Shown here: in pieces, positions 39,178 through 49,452 of the stretch
Position numbering within the stretch: the first letter of the stretch is position 1
Layout of the letters: the number at the start of each line of letters is the position of its first letter
NCBI GenBank assembly: GCA_947258695.1
Contig: CAMYJG010000005.1
Coordinates: 1 to 64,000 of the forward strand
Reading direction: 5' to 3'
Source of the DNA: an uncultured Ectothiorhodospiraceae bacterium
GTDB taxonomy: Bacteria; Pseudomonadota; Gammaproteobacteria; UBA6429; Thiohalophilaceae
DNA length: 64,000 bases
Program-made: the position numbers and the translations under genes
Notes under the pieces: generated by a model
Told to the model about the DNA's origin: nothing
Seen by the model: only the letters and a program-made list of their open reading frames with translations
Database searches by the model: none

Positions 39178-39639
39178 TTAATAGCTTGTGTAAACAGTTG
39201 CACGGTTATTTTTATCTATTGCCAGAACGTTATATTTATCTTTTCTATGTCCTTCCATACCAGGAGAGCCCATTGGCATACCGGGAACGGATAAACCTTT
39301 AATATCGGGTTTATCTTTGAGCAGCTTTTTAATATCAGAAGCAGAAACATGCCCCTCGATAAAATAATTACCAACCTTTCCTGTATGGCATGACTGGAAT
39401 TGACGTTTAACACCAAATGTTTTTTTAATGGGTTTCATATTTCGATAATCTTTGGTTTTAACGTTAAAACCTTCTTTTTTTAAATGATCAACCCATTTTT
39501 TACAGCAGCCACAAGTTGGGCTTTTGTAAACCATAATATCTTTTGCTTGTGCAGTTTGACTCATAATACCAAAGCCAGCATAAATGCTGATTGCAAAAAC
39601 TGCGATAACATATGAAATCATTCTTGATTGTCTCTTCAT
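39178..39639 (-). CDS. DUF411 metal-binding protein
   Basis: VYKSPTCGCCKKWVDHLKKEGFNV, SCHTGKVGNYFIEGHVSASDIKKLL, GMPMGSPGME. Confidence 0.9.
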   Translation of the reverse strand: MKRQSRMISYVIAVFAISIYAGFGIMSQTAQAKDIMVYKSPTCGCCKKWVDHLKKEGFNVKTKDYRNMKPIKKTFGVKRQFQSCHTGKVGNYFIEGHVSASDIKKLLKDKPDIKGLSVPGMPMGSPGMEGHRKDKYNVLAIDKNNRATVYTSY

Positions 39640-39677
39640 AATATAATTCCTGATTAAATTAATTTGTTAGTTTTATT

Positions 39678-42600
39678 TTAATTTTCCTTTAAAATACTTT
39701 GCTGTTTCCACAACAAGAATACAGCCGGAAGTACAACCAATGTTAGTAATGTTGCACTCACCATTCCACCTACCATAGGAGCTGCAATGCGACGCATCAC
39801 CTCTGAACCCGTACCACTCCCAAGCATAATAGGTAATAAACCCGAGATGATTGCAGCAACGGTCATCATGATAGGACGAACTCTTAATAATGCACCTTCG
39901 ATAACTGCATTGCGTAACTCTTCAATAGTTAAAGAATGTCGACCTTCGATCTTATTCTGCAATCTTTTATAAGCCTGGTTTAAATACACCAGCATTATCA
40001 CACCAATTTCCACGGCGACACCTGCTAGTGCAATAAAACCAACACCAACAGCAACCGACATGTTGTAATCGAGGATATAAAGTAACCAAAAGCCACCGAC
40101 CAATGCTAATGGCAAGGTGCCCATAATAATTAACACTTCAACCATATTGCGGAAGTTTAAATACAGTAACAACACAATAATGACTAAGGTAAATGGTACA
40201 ACGATGGAAAGACGCTCTTTGGCGCGAACAAGGTATTCATACTGCCCCGACCATGAAATAGAATAACCCGCGGGTAATTTTACTTCTTCACTAACTACCC
40301 GTTGTGCTTCTTCGACATAAGATCCTAAATCTCGCCCATCGATATCGACAAAGGTCCAACCATTGGGTCGTGCATCTTCACTTTTGATCATGGCAGGGCC
40401 CAGTTCTGTTTTCACATCTGCCACTTCACTTAAAGGTATGCGTGATCCAGTATTAGTGACAATGGGCAAGTTACGTAAGTCTTCAACTGAATCACGCAAA
40501 TCCCGAGGATAGCGAACATTAATCGGGTAACGTTCCAGACCTTCTACGCTTTGAGCCACGACCATACCGCCAACCGCCGTTTTTACCACGGCATGTACAT
40601 CTGCAATATTAAGCCCAAAGCGTGATGCTGCTACACGATCGACATCAACCGTGACATATCGTCCACCGGCAACACGTTCTGAAAACGCTGAAACTGTACC
40701 GGGAACTTTAACTACCACCTCTTCAATACGCTTACCGATATCTTGTAAAACTTTCAAATCTGGCCCGGCGACTTTAATGCCAACCGGCGTTTTTATACCG
40801 GTTGCCAACATATCAATACGTGTTTTAATCGGCATGACCCAGGCATTGGTTAATCCCGGGAATTGTATTAAGCGATTAAACTCTTCGCGTAATTTTTCCC
40901 GTGTCATTCCTTCACGCCATTCACTTTTCGGTTTAAATTGAATGGTTGTCTCGATCATTGTTAACGGCGCAGGATCAGTTGCCGTATCGGCTCGACCAAT
41001 TTTTCCGAACACACGTTTTACCTCGGGTACCGTTTTAATTAACTTATCCGTTTGTTGTAATAACTCCTGAGCTTTACCGACAGATACTCCCGGAAAAGTT
41101 GTTGGCATATACATTAGATCGCCTTCATCCAGATCTGGCATAAACTCTGAACCAATGTTCATCATTGGCCAAATACCAGCCATCACTAATACCAACGCAG
41201 CAGCCAAAACCGTTTTTGGTTTATCCAGAACATAATGAATAAATGGACGATAAACTTTAACTAAAAACACATTAACCGGGTTTTCATGTTCAGGTTTAAT
41301 TTTTCCCCGAATAAAATACCCCATTAAAACAGGCACCAGGGTAATCGCTAAACCTGCTGCTGCTGCCATGGCAAACGTCTTTGTAAAGGCCAATGGTGCA
41401 AACAGTTTTCCTTCTTGTGCTTCTAAGGTAAACACCGGTAAAAAACTCAATGTAATAATCAGTAACGAGAAAAAGAGAGGCGGCCCTACTTCCATGGTAG
41501 CCTCTCGCATAATGCGCCACCTGTTTTCATCAGTCAGCGCCTCTTTCTCAATATGTTTATGTACGTTTTCTATCATTACGATAGCAGCATCAACCATTGC
41601 GCCGATCGCAATTGCTATCCCGCCTAATGACATAATATTCGCATTCATACCTTGCTGATACATAATCATGAAAGCAACCAGGATACCAATGGGCAAACTT
41701 ACGATAGCAACCAGTGCAGAACGTATATGAAAAAGAAAAACCATACACACCAGGGCAACAACAATAAATTCTTCAACCAGCTTTGAGTTTAAATTATCAA
41801 CGGCGCGATTAATTAATTGCGAACGGTCATAGGTTTCAACAATTTCTACACCTTTTGGCAAACCATTCTTTAACTCTTCAAGTTTTTCTTTAACATGTTT
41901 TATTGTTTTTAAGGCATTTTCACCGTAGCGCATAACAACTATGCCACCCACCACTTCACCTTCACCATCAAGCTCTGCCATACCACGGCGCATTTGTGGC
42001 CCAAAGCGAATATCAGCAACATCTTTTAGTAAAATAGGAGTACCGCGTTTATTAACACCGATAGGTATGCGACGCAGATCATCCAGTTCATCGATATAGC
42101 CAGTTGCCCGGATCATATACTCTGCTTCCGCCATTTCAATAACGGAACCACCCGTTTCCTGATTTGCATTTTTTATTGCCATGCGAACCTTATGTAACGG
42201 AATGTTATAAGCACGTAAGCGATCCGGATTGAGTACAACCTGGTATTGCTTAACCATACCACCCAATGTTGCAACTTCTGACACACCAGGAACGGTTTGC
42301 AATTCATATTTTAAAAACCAGTCTTGCAAGCTACGTAACTGTGCCAGGTCAGTTTTGCCGGTCGGATCTTTTAACGCATATTCATAAACCCAACCGACTC
42401 CTGTCGCATCGGGGCCAAGTGCAGGACGTGCTTCGGGTGGTAAACGGCTTGCCACCTGGCTTAAATATTCAAGTACACGTGAACGTGCCCAGTATATATC
42501 TGTACCATCTTCAAAAATGACATAGACATATGAGTCATTAAAAAAAGAATAACCCCGAACGGTTACCGCACCGGGAACCGATAACATTGCCGTAGTTAAA

Positions 42601-42803
42601 GGATAGGTCACCTGATCTTCGACAACACGTGGCGACTGGCCGGGATAGGTTGTTTTAATAATTACCTGGACATCAGATAAATCAGGAATAGCATCAAGCG
42701 GGGTATTTTTTACCGCAAAGATACCCCCGACAAGTAATATAACGGTCATCAACAAAACCAGGAAACGATTTGTTAGTGACCAGTCAATAATTTTTGCAAT
42801 CAT
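39678..42803 (-). CDS. cusA: CusA/CzcA-type heavy-metal RND efflux transporter
   Basis: 1041 aa; NTPLDAIPDLSDVQVIIKTTYPGQSP, AIAIGAMVDAAIVMIENVHKH, repeated RND architecture. Confidence 0.95.
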   Translation of the reverse strand: MIAKIIDWSLTNRFLVLLMTVILLVGGIFAVKNTPLDAIPDLSDVQVIIKTTYPGQSPRVVEDQVTYPLTTAMLSVPGAVTVRGYSFFNDSYVYVIFEDGTDIYWARSRVLEYLSQVASRLPPEARPALGPDATGVGWVYEYALKDPTGKTDLAQLRSLQDWFLKYELQTVPGVSEVATLGGMVKQYQVVLNPDRLRAYNIPLHKVRMAIKNANQETGGSVIEMAEAEYMIRATGYIDELDDLRRIPIGVNKRGTPILLKDVADIRFGPQMRRGMAELDGEGEVVGGIVVMRYGENALKTIKHVKEKLEELKNGLPKGVEIVETYDRSQLINRAVDNLNSKLVEEFIVVALVCMVFLFHIRSALVAIVSLPIGILVAFMIMYQQGMNANIMSLGGIAIAIGAMVDAAIVMIENVHKHIEKEALTDENRWRIMREATMEVGPPLFFSLLIITLSFLPVFTLEAQEGKLFAPLAFTKTFAMAAAAGLAITLVPVLMGYFIRGKIKPEHENPVNVFLVKVYRPFIHYVLDKPKTVLAAALVLVMAGIWPMMNIGSEFMPDLDEGDLMYMPTTFPGVSVGKAQELLQQTDKLIKTVPEVKRVFGKIGRADTATDPAPLTMIETTIQFKPKSEWREGMTREKLREEFNRLIQFPGLTNAWVMPIKTRIDMLATGIKTPVGIKVAGPDLKVLQDIGKRIEEVVVKVPGTVSAFSERVAGGRYVTVDVDRVAASRFGLNIADVHAVVKTAVGGMVVAQSVEGLERYPINVRYPRDLRDSVEDLRNLPIVTNTGSRIPLSEVADVKTELGPAMIKSEDARPNGWTFVDIDGRDLGSYVEEAQRVVSEEVKLPAGYSISWSGQYEYLVRAKERLSIVVPFTLVIIVLLLYLNFRNMVEVLIIMGTLPLALVGGFWLLYILDYNMSVAVGVGFIALAGVAVEIGVIMLVYLNQAYKRLQNKIEGRHSLTIEELRNAVIEGALLRVRPIMMTVAAIISGLLPIMLGSGTGSEVMRRIAAPMVGGMVSATLLTLVVLPAVFLLWKQQSILKEN

Positions 42804-42815
42804 TTTCAGTCACTC

Positions 42816-44429
42816 CTACATTTTTGCTTTCGTTATAGATTTAACAATGTAGCCGTTTTTACTTTTTTCCAGTTCAAACTCAACCTTGTCGCCTTTATTT
42901 AAACCTTTAAGAGATAAATTTTCTTTTATCTCAAAATCCATCACCATGTCAGGCCAATCCAGGGCGGGAATAGGATCATGCGCCATATTTATTTTGTTCT
43001 CCCCGGGCATGAGTTCTTTTAATATGCCTGTACCCATGATCTTTTCAGACTTAACCAAATCTGCTTTCATATCTGCCATTCCGTCATTCATTATGGGATC
43101 ATTTGCAGATGACATTCTTGCAATGCTGGCTTTTAAACTGGCTTCTGAATCAATCAGGAACTGGCCGGAAGTAACGACCTTTTCGCCTACCTTCAAGCCA
43201 TCTATAATTTCAATAAACTCACCTGATTCAATTCCTGCGGTTACTTCTCGTGGTTGAAAACGTCCTTTACCAACCGAGAGAATAACGCGTTGATCATTCC
43301 CGCTACGAATCAATGCTTCACGAGGAATGACCATTACCTCACGTTTGGCACCACCGTATATTGTAACGTCTGCGAACATGTTTGGTTTTAATGCTTCATC
43401 TTTATTATCGAATCGTAAACGAACTTTTAGTGTTCTGGTTTTTGGATCAAGACTTGGATAAATATATTCAACTTCACCTTCCCAGTTACGGCCAGGTAAA
43501 TAAGATAAAGAAACTTCTGCCGATTGACCCAGCTTCACCCAATCTGCCTGACTTTCAAATACCTCGGCTAGTAACCAGACACTCGATAAATCAGCCAGGC
43601 TCATAACAAGCTTGGCTGGCATAACAAACATACCCTCACGAATATTCAGTTTTGCAATAATGCCATCCTGCTTTGCATATACTTTGACATATTGGTTTGC
43701 TTTTCGAATTTTATTCAAGCGGGTTATTTGAGAATTGGAAATACCTAGCGCGATTAAGCGTTCTCGTGATGCACTTGTAAGCCCCTTATGGCCGCTACGT
43801 AATGCTTGCAAGTATTCTTCTTGTGCATTCACCAGCTCTGGTGCATAAACTTCAAATAATAATTGACCTTTTTTTACACGTTCACCTTCTGACTTAACAT
43901 AGAGTTTTTCTATCCAACCTTTAGTGCGCAAATGCAGATGGGAAATTTTGTTCTCGTCAAAACCTACATAACCAACCGTATCAATACGGCGCCACAATTT
44001 ATCTCTTTGTACGTAGGCAGTGCGCACACCCATGTTATTTTCAACTGCAGCCGATATTTTCACGGTAATACCATCTTCACCATCATCATAAACAGGCACT
44101 AAGTCCATTCCCATCGGTGACTTACCGGGTTCATCACGACGATAATTAGCATCCATCGGTGCAACCCAGTAGAGAATTTTCTTCTCCTTCTTTTCTTCAG
44201 CTTCTTTTTTAATTAAATCCATCCCACATATTGGACAATTCCCTGGTTTGTCTCGAATAATTTGTGGATGCATTGGGCATACATAAGTTGGATCAAGATG
44301 CTTACTTGCATGCTCAACGGCCGTTTCTTTTTTATCCGCTTCCACCATATCCATGTTTTCATCTTGCTCACTGCATGCGGTTACAAAAATAGCCATCAGC
44401 GATATTAAAATGATATTTAGCTTATTCAT
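42816..44429 (-). CDS. cusB: CusB-type RND periplasmic adaptor with N-terminal heavy-metal-binding domains and C-terminal CusF-like domain
   Basis: YVCPMHPQIIRDKPGNCPICGMDL, YWVAPMDANYRRDEPGKSPMGMDLVPVYDD, then HlyD core and MAHDPIPALDWPDMVMDFEIKENLSL. Confidence 0.92.
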   Translation of the reverse strand: MNKLNIILISLMAIFVTACSEQDENMDMVEADKKETAVEHASKHLDPTYVCPMHPQIIRDKPGNCPICGMDLIKKEAEEKKEKKILYWVAPMDANYRRDEPGKSPMGMDLVPVYDDGEDGITVKISAAVENNMGVRTAYVQRDKLWRRIDTVGYVGFDENKISHLHLRTKGWIEKLYVKSEGERVKKGQLLFEVYAPELVNAQEEYLQALRSGHKGLTSASRERLIALGISNSQITRLNKIRKANQYVKVYAKQDGIIAKLNIREGMFVMPAKLVMSLADLSSVWLLAEVFESQADWVKLGQSAEVSLSYLPGRNWEGEVEYIYPSLDPKTRTLKVRLRFDNKDEALKPNMFADVTIYGGAKREVMVIPREALIRSGNDQRVILSVGKGRFQPREVTAGIESGEFIEIIDGLKVGEKVVTSGQFLIDSEASLKASIARMSSANDPIMNDGMADMKADLVKSEKIMGTGILKELMPGENKINMAHDPIPALDWPDMVMDFEIKENLSLKGLNKGDKVEFELEKSKNGYIVKSITKAKM

Positions 44430-45679
44430 GAAACTTCTCCACTAAAATAAAGTAGTTGTGCCTGTGTTTTTTTATGATCAACATCCAAACGTAATGCACG
44501 TAATTGTGTTTCTAACTCTATAATCTGCGCTCGCATTAACGAGCTAAAATCACCTCGCCCACTCTGGTATGAATATAAAGCCGCCTTGGTGTTTTCAATG
44601 GCCTTAGGAACCAATATGGTTTTATACTTTTGTAAGCGCAAAGAGAGTTTATTTACTTTTGCTATGTTTGATTGCCACATTTTATTTAATTCGCGCATAC
44701 GTTCTTGACGAGAAGACAAGGCACCGTTTAATCTAGATTTACTTGCGGCAACTTTTTTGTCCTGCTTATCTGCGGTAAATAAAGGTAAATCAAAAAGCAC
44801 CATTGCAGAGACAAAATCTGCTCTTTCCGTTCCGTTTATTGCTGCTTCACGTTTGCCGTAAGTTAAATCAAGCATCCAGGAAGGCTTATAACTTTGCTTA
44901 GCGAGTTCAACATTTTTTTCACTCGCCTTAATCATAGCCTGTTCCATTCCCATCAAAGGGTGAGTTTCAAGCCAGGTGTTGTCATTTTTGTTTATAGTAA
45001 ATAACGGTAATGTTTCATTAAGAGCAGTATTATAAAAATCATCACCCAGATACTTAGCCAGTTTTGCCCGGGTAATTTCAAGTTGAGTTTTAATTTTTAA
45101 TTCACGGTCATCTAGCATGCCTAGTTCAAGTTCAGAACGAATTACATCCTGTTGCTTTTGCCTGCCGGCGGCATATTGTTGTTTAGTCACTAAAACGAGT
45201 TTACTAAACAATCCCCGGTTCTTACTTACTACTCTTTCTGCATTTAGCCAGTAATAAAGTTCAAGCCAGGTTTGCCGCACATCCCGGATTACCTTGCGAC
45301 GCTGGTTTTCAGTCTTCGCTTTCTCAGCCGCAGACATACTAATGGCGCGTTGTGATTTTATTTCCAGGCTATTTCCCCGTGGAAACATTTGCTGAATACC
45401 CAGTTGTAGCTGGGTCATTGGCTCCTGGTTTCGCTTAAAGGTATCCGTTGGAAAATTCATCATTCCTAGCTTGATCCTCGGATCAGGCAAGGTATCTGCT
45501 GCTATCGACTGATCTCGATAGGCATCACTACGCGATTGGTATAGATTAATTAATGCATCACGTTCAAGCGCAGTTTCTACCGCATGCTCTATGGTTAATA
45601 ATTTTTCGGCATGAACAGTAAAACTACTAAGCAGCATGACACTTGTTATTAATTTAACTAACTTGGCAAAAGTCGCCAT
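44426..45679 (-). CDS. cusC: TolC-family outer-membrane efflux protein
   Basis: Signal peptide, ADTLPDPRIKLGMMNFPTDTF, QLGIQQMFPRG; overlaps cusB by 4 nt. Confidence 0.9.
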   Translation of the reverse strand: MATFAKLVKLITSVMLLSSFTVHAEKLLTIEHAVETALERDALINLYQSRSDAYRDQSIAADTLPDPRIKLGMMNFPTDTFKRNQEPMTQLQLGIQQMFPRGNSLEIKSQRAISMSAAEKAKTENQRRKVIRDVRQTWLELYYWLNAERVVSKNRGLFSKLVLVTKQQYAAGRQKQQDVIRSELELGMLDDRELKIKTQLEITRAKLAKYLGDDFYNTALNETLPLFTINKNDNTWLETHPLMGMEQAMIKASEKNVELAKQSYKPSWMLDLTYGKREAAINGTERADFVSAMVLFDLPLFTADKQDKKVAASKSRLNGALSSRQERMRELNKMWQSNIAKVNKLSLRLQKYKTILVPKAIENTKAALYSYQSGRGDFSSLMRAQIIELETQLRALRLDVDHKKTQAQLLYFSGEVS

Positions 45680-45765
45680 GGGGTATTCCTCAAAAAATGT
45701 TCCGGTCGATAGTCGACCAATAACTAAACAATTAATAGCTTCGACAATTTCCGAAGCAATGAGGA

Positions 45766-46167
45766 TTAAACGCGGGGAGGTCTTAAGAGATTATTTTGTG
45801 ATATGCCACTTAACGTTAAATGGCTTGAATGAAAAACAGGTGGCTGAGAAAAAAAGTTCTTTTCAAAATTCTGGCTTGGTAAAATGCTTATGCTTAGCGC
45901 TTGCGGACAATCACTGCAATTTTGGCAATTATGTGCATCTAAACTTTGCTCGGCACAACAATCCTTTTCAACAAGCTGCTTGTCCATTGCATGCATACAA
46001 CCATTTTCAGCCTTTTCAGCTTGTTGCATGCTCATCTGCATTTGTGCACTTTCTACATTGGCACTGATCAACTGCACTGGTAACAGGGTAATCGCCATTA
46101 TAGTGAGGTATGTCAGTGCTTTTTTCTTCATAGTTCTGAGCTTAATTGAATATTTAGCTGTCTGCAA
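45766..46167 (-). CDS. Small exported Cys/His-rich protein of unknown function
   Basis: Signal-like N-terminus, Met-rich MQMSMQQAEKAENGCMHAMDKQ, CCAEQSLDAHNCQNCSDCPQ, C-term RPPRV. Confidence 0.6.
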   Translation of the reverse strand: MQTAKYSIKLRTMKKKALTYLTIMAITLLPVQLISANVESAQMQMSMQQAEKAENGCMHAMDKQLVEKDCCAEQSLDAHNCQNCSDCPQALSISILPSQNFEKNFFSQPPVFHSSHLTLSGISQNNLLRPPRV

Positions 46168-46430
46168 TGTTATAGTTTGACAAGATTTTAGTAAAAAGTT
46201 CTCTTATATCCAGCGTTTTCATTAATTTTTAAAACTTTTCTGCCTGCTATCAAAGCTGGCAGTTCATATCTATATGCCCTTGACCATTAAAAATCCGTGT
46301 AAGGACAGCTAATTCACGGGCCTTTGTTCACTCTAAAATTAGCTAAACAAGGTATGAATCTCCTCTAATTAACTGGTAAAATTGCCGATTCCCTTTTGTT
46401 AAAATAGCAAGATATATAAGGTTTTAAATA

Positions 46431-46922
46431 ATGAAAAAGCCAATCGTCGGCGTAGTGATGGGCAGCAACAGTGACTGGAAAGTAATGAGCCAGGCCTGCG
46501 AAGTCCTTAAAGATTTTGGTGTTCCTTTTGAGTCAAAAGTTGTATCCGCTCATCGTACACCGGACTTGTTATTCGAATATGCAGAAACGGCCGCTGAGCG
46601 TGGAATCCAGGTGATTATCGCGGGTGCTGGTGGCGCTGCACATTTACCGGGTATGTTGGCTTCTAAAACTATTGTGCCTATTCTAGGTGTTCCAGTGACA
46701 TCACGGGCGCTAAAAGGGCTGGACTCTCTTTTATCGATAGCGCAAATGCCCAAGGGTATTCCTGTGGCCACTTTTGCCATCGGTGAGCCTGGCGCAGCCA
46801 ATGCAGGCTTATTTGCCGTGTCGATGTTGGCCAATATGGAAGAAAAATACGCGAAAAAGCTCAATACCTTCCGTAAAAAGCAGCGTACCAAAGTTCGCGC
46901 CATGAAACTGCCAAAAGTATGA
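46431..46922 (+). CDS. purE: 5-(carboxyamino)imidazole ribonucleotide mutase
   Basis: [41 protein letters not shown]. Confidence 0.96.
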   Translation: MKKPIVGVVMGSNSDWKVMSQACEVLKDFGVPFESKVVSAHRTPDLLFEYAETAAERGIQVIIAGAGGAAHLPGMLASKTIVPILGVPVTSRALKGLDSLLSIAQMPKGIPVATFAIGEPGAANAGLFAVSMLANMEEKYAKKLNTFRKKQRTKVRAMKLPKV

Positions 46923-48055
46923 AAATCCTGCCTGGCAGCACTCTAGGAATGCTCGGTGGCGGCCAGTTAGGCCGTATGTTTACCGTTGCTGCCCGCACCA
47001 TGGGCTATGAGGTCGTGGTGCTTGATCCAGATAAAGAGAGCCTAGCGGGTAAGTTAGCGACTACTCACTTACATGCAGATTATTCTGATCAAACCGCGCT
47101 CGATCAAATGGCAAAAAGCTGCGACGTGGTCACCACCGAATTTGAAAATGTCCCGGCCTCGATACTCGAAACACTCGCCAAAAACAGCCCGGTACGTCCG
47201 AGTGCGCAAGCCCTGAGCATCACCCAGGATCGCATCCACGAAAAATCGTTTTTAAAAGACAACGGCTTTCCGACCGCAGCTTTTGCCATTATCCACTCAC
47301 TCGAAGAGCTAAACGAACAGATTAGCTCTATCGGAGCGCCGGCAATCTTAAAAGTCTCCCGTTTTGGTTATGATGGCAAGGGGCAGTTCAGCATTAAAAA
47401 TGAAGCAGAAACTGAACAAGCCTGGCAAACCCTGCAAGGTGAAGCCTGTGTTTTAGAGCAACGTGTGCCGTTAGACATTGAACTATCCGTGGTACTTGCG
47501 CGTGGCTTTAATGGCGAAGTGGTCACCTACCCTGTTGCAGAAAATATTCATGAAGGCGGTATTCTTGATACCAGCGTGGTTCCGGCGCGCATTGATGCTG
47601 TTCTGGAAGGCAAGGTCATTTCAATGGCAAAAGACATTGCCAGCGCGTTGGATTACGTTGGTGTCATGGCCGTTGAGTTCTTTATTTCTGATGGCCAGTT
47701 ACTGGTTAATGAAATTGCACCACGACCTCATAATAGTGGTCATTACACCTTGGATGCCTGTGTCACCAACCAGTTTGAACAACAGGTACGTGCGGTATGT
47801 GGCTTGCCACTCGGTGATACCACGCTGTTATCACCGGTTGTGATGATTAATATGCTGGGTGATATCTGGCATGATGGAAAAGAGCCTAAATGGCACAAAC
47901 TGTTAGATCACTCTAACGTGAAACTCCATTTGTACGGTAAACGTGAAGCACGCCCTGGAAGAAAAATGGGACACTTTAACGTGCTCGCCAGTAATATAGA
48001 GGATGCCTTAAAGCTGGCTGAAAATATTAAACAGCAATTAAGTGAAGCAGAATAA
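46919..48055 (+). CDS. purK: 5-(carboxyamino)imidazole ribonucleotide synthase
   Basis: [48 protein letters not shown]. Confidence 0.96.
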   Translation: MKILPGSTLGMLGGGQLGRMFTVAARTMGYEVVVLDPDKESLAGKLATTHLHADYSDQTALDQMAKSCDVVTTEFENVPASILETLAKNSPVRPSAQALSITQDRIHEKSFLKDNGFPTAAFAIIHSLEELNEQISSIGAPAILKVSRFGYDGKGQFSIKNEAETEQAWQTLQGEACVLEQRVPLDIELSVVLARGFNGEVVTYPVAENIHEGGILDTSVVPARIDAVLEGKVISMAKDIASALDYVGVMAVEFFISDGQLLVNEIAPRPHNSGHYTLDACVTNQFEQQVRAVCGLPLGDTTLLSPVVMINMLGDIWHDGKEPKWHKLLDHSNVKLHLYGKREARPGRKMGHFNVLASNIEDALKLAENIKQQLSEAE

Positions 48056-48062
48056 AAAACAA

Positions 48063-48157
48063 GCTGTCATTGCGAGGAGGCACGACGAAGCAATCTCCTG
48101 CAAAATCATATTAACATTGAGATTGCCACGTTCACTTTGTTTACTCGCAATGACAGC
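48063..48157. repeat. MITE-like element with perfect 14-bp terminal inverted repeats GCTGTCATTGCGAG
   Basis: GCTGTCATTGCGAGGAGGCACGACGAAGCAATCTC ... GAGATTGCCACG...CTCGCAATGACAGC. Confidence 0.8.
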
Positions 48158-48191
48158 ATTCTCTAAATATTACTGAGTTTTCATATACAAG

Positions 48192-48809
48192 ATGCAACAA
48201 CCAGAAACCATTATTGATCTGATTCGCCACGGTGAACCTGAAGGTGGTCGCGCCTATCGCGGGCATTCTATTAATGATCCATTAACTGAAAATGGCTGGC
48301 AGCAAATGTGGGACGCAGTTGGTGAAGATGCACCCTGGGATCAAATCGTCACCTCGCCTCTAGAACGCTGCCAGGCGTTTGCCGAAGCATTAATGGATGT
48401 CTATAGCATTCCCTGTGAAACAGAAGATAACTTTAAGGAAGTAGGCTTTGGCAGCTGGGAAGGAAAAACCCCGGATGAAATCAAAGAAAAAAATTTGAAA
48501 GAATACCAGGATTTTTATAACGACCCGGTAAAATGCAGGCCGAAAGGATCTGAACCGTTAAAACAATTTATTAAGCGGGTAACAACGGCTTACGATAAAG
48601 TCATTGAAAAACATCAGGGCAAACATATATTAATCGTGGCACATGCCGGGGTAAATCGTGCCATTATTGCAAATGCACTACATGCAGCCCCGATTGGGCT
48701 TTATAGAATTAAGGTTAACAACGCAGGGATCTCAAGACTGAAGAATGATCAGCTAGGTAACCACCTGCTTTACCATAATGTGCAATTGGCCGATATGGCG
48801 GCAAAATAA
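48192..48809 (+). CDS. Histidine phosphatase (phosphoglycerate-mutase-like)
   Basis: IIDLIRHGEPEGGRAYRGHSINDPLTENG, EVGFGSWEGKTPDEI, LIVAHAGVNRAII. Confidence 0.9.
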   Translation: MQQPETIIDLIRHGEPEGGRAYRGHSINDPLTENGWQQMWDAVGEDAPWDQIVTSPLERCQAFAEALMDVYSIPCETEDNFKEVGFGSWEGKTPDEIKEKNLKEYQDFYNDPVKCRPKGSEPLKQFIKRVTTAYDKVIEKHQGKHILIVAHAGVNRAIIANALHAAPIGLYRIKVNNAGISRLKNDQLGNHLLYHNVQLADMAAK

Positions 48810-48834
48810 AGATTAGCTAAATAAGAACGCAACG

Positions 48835-49419
48835 ATGTTAACCGATAAAGAAATTAAAAAACTACGCGAAGATATTGTTTTTAACGAAACCTTATCTGGT
48901 ATTCCTTTCGTGTTTCATAGCACCTGGGGCATTTTTTCACCGCGTAATATTGATGAAGGTACTTTAATGTTATTAAAGTATCTTGAAATCAAGGAGACTG
49001 ACGACTGTCTCGATTTAGGTTGTGGCTATGGCCCTATTGGTTTAACCATGGCAAAGCTTGCGCCTAAAGGGTCAACCACGCTGGTAGATAAAGATTTTAA
49101 GGCCGTTGAGTACAGTAATAAAAATGCTGAACTTAACCAGGTGAAAAATGCTGAAGCCTTGTTAAGCAATGGTTTTGATCAAATTAGTAAACGAAAATTT
49201 GATATCGTGGTTTCTAATATCCCGGCAAAAGTAGGCAATGAAATGTTAAGTTTATTTTTACATGATGCTTACCAACAAATGAAACCGGGTGGAAAAATTT
49301 ATGTCGTCACTATTACCGGTTTACGCAAATATATTAAACGTAATTTTGAAGAAGTTTTTGGTAATTATAAAAAACTTAAACAAGGTCCAAACTATACCGT
49401 TGCCATGGCAACAAAATAA
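48835..49419 (+). CDS. Class I SAM-dependent methyltransferase (small RsmC-like)
   Basis: CLDLGCGYGPIGLTMAKLAPKG, DIVVSNIPAKVGNEM. Confidence 0.85.
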   Translation: MLTDKEIKKLREDIVFNETLSGIPFVFHSTWGIFSPRNIDEGTLMLLKYLEIKETDDCLDLGCGYGPIGLTMAKLAPKGSTTLVDKDFKAVEYSNKNAELNQVKNAEALLSNGFDQISKRKFDIVVSNIPAKVGNEMLSLFLHDAYQQMKPGGKIYVVTITGLRKYIKRNFEEVFGNYKKLKQGPNYTVAMATK

Positions 49420-49452
49420 TTTTTATGCAATTTGAAATACAAGAGGTTCACA

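Noticed and set aside
42886-43257. Plus-strand 123-aa ORF opposite cusB
   Set aside because: Shadow ORF of a conserved gene; no RBS or domain support.
21600-46200. Integrase, transposase or tRNA insertion site bounding the accessory block
   Set aside because: None recognised in the ORF list or by eye, so mobility of the block is not claimed.
46200-46430. Purine riboswitch or PurR operator upstream of purE
   Set aside because: Only a weak CCGTG/CACGG pairing seen; no convincing riboswitch core or PurR palindrome.
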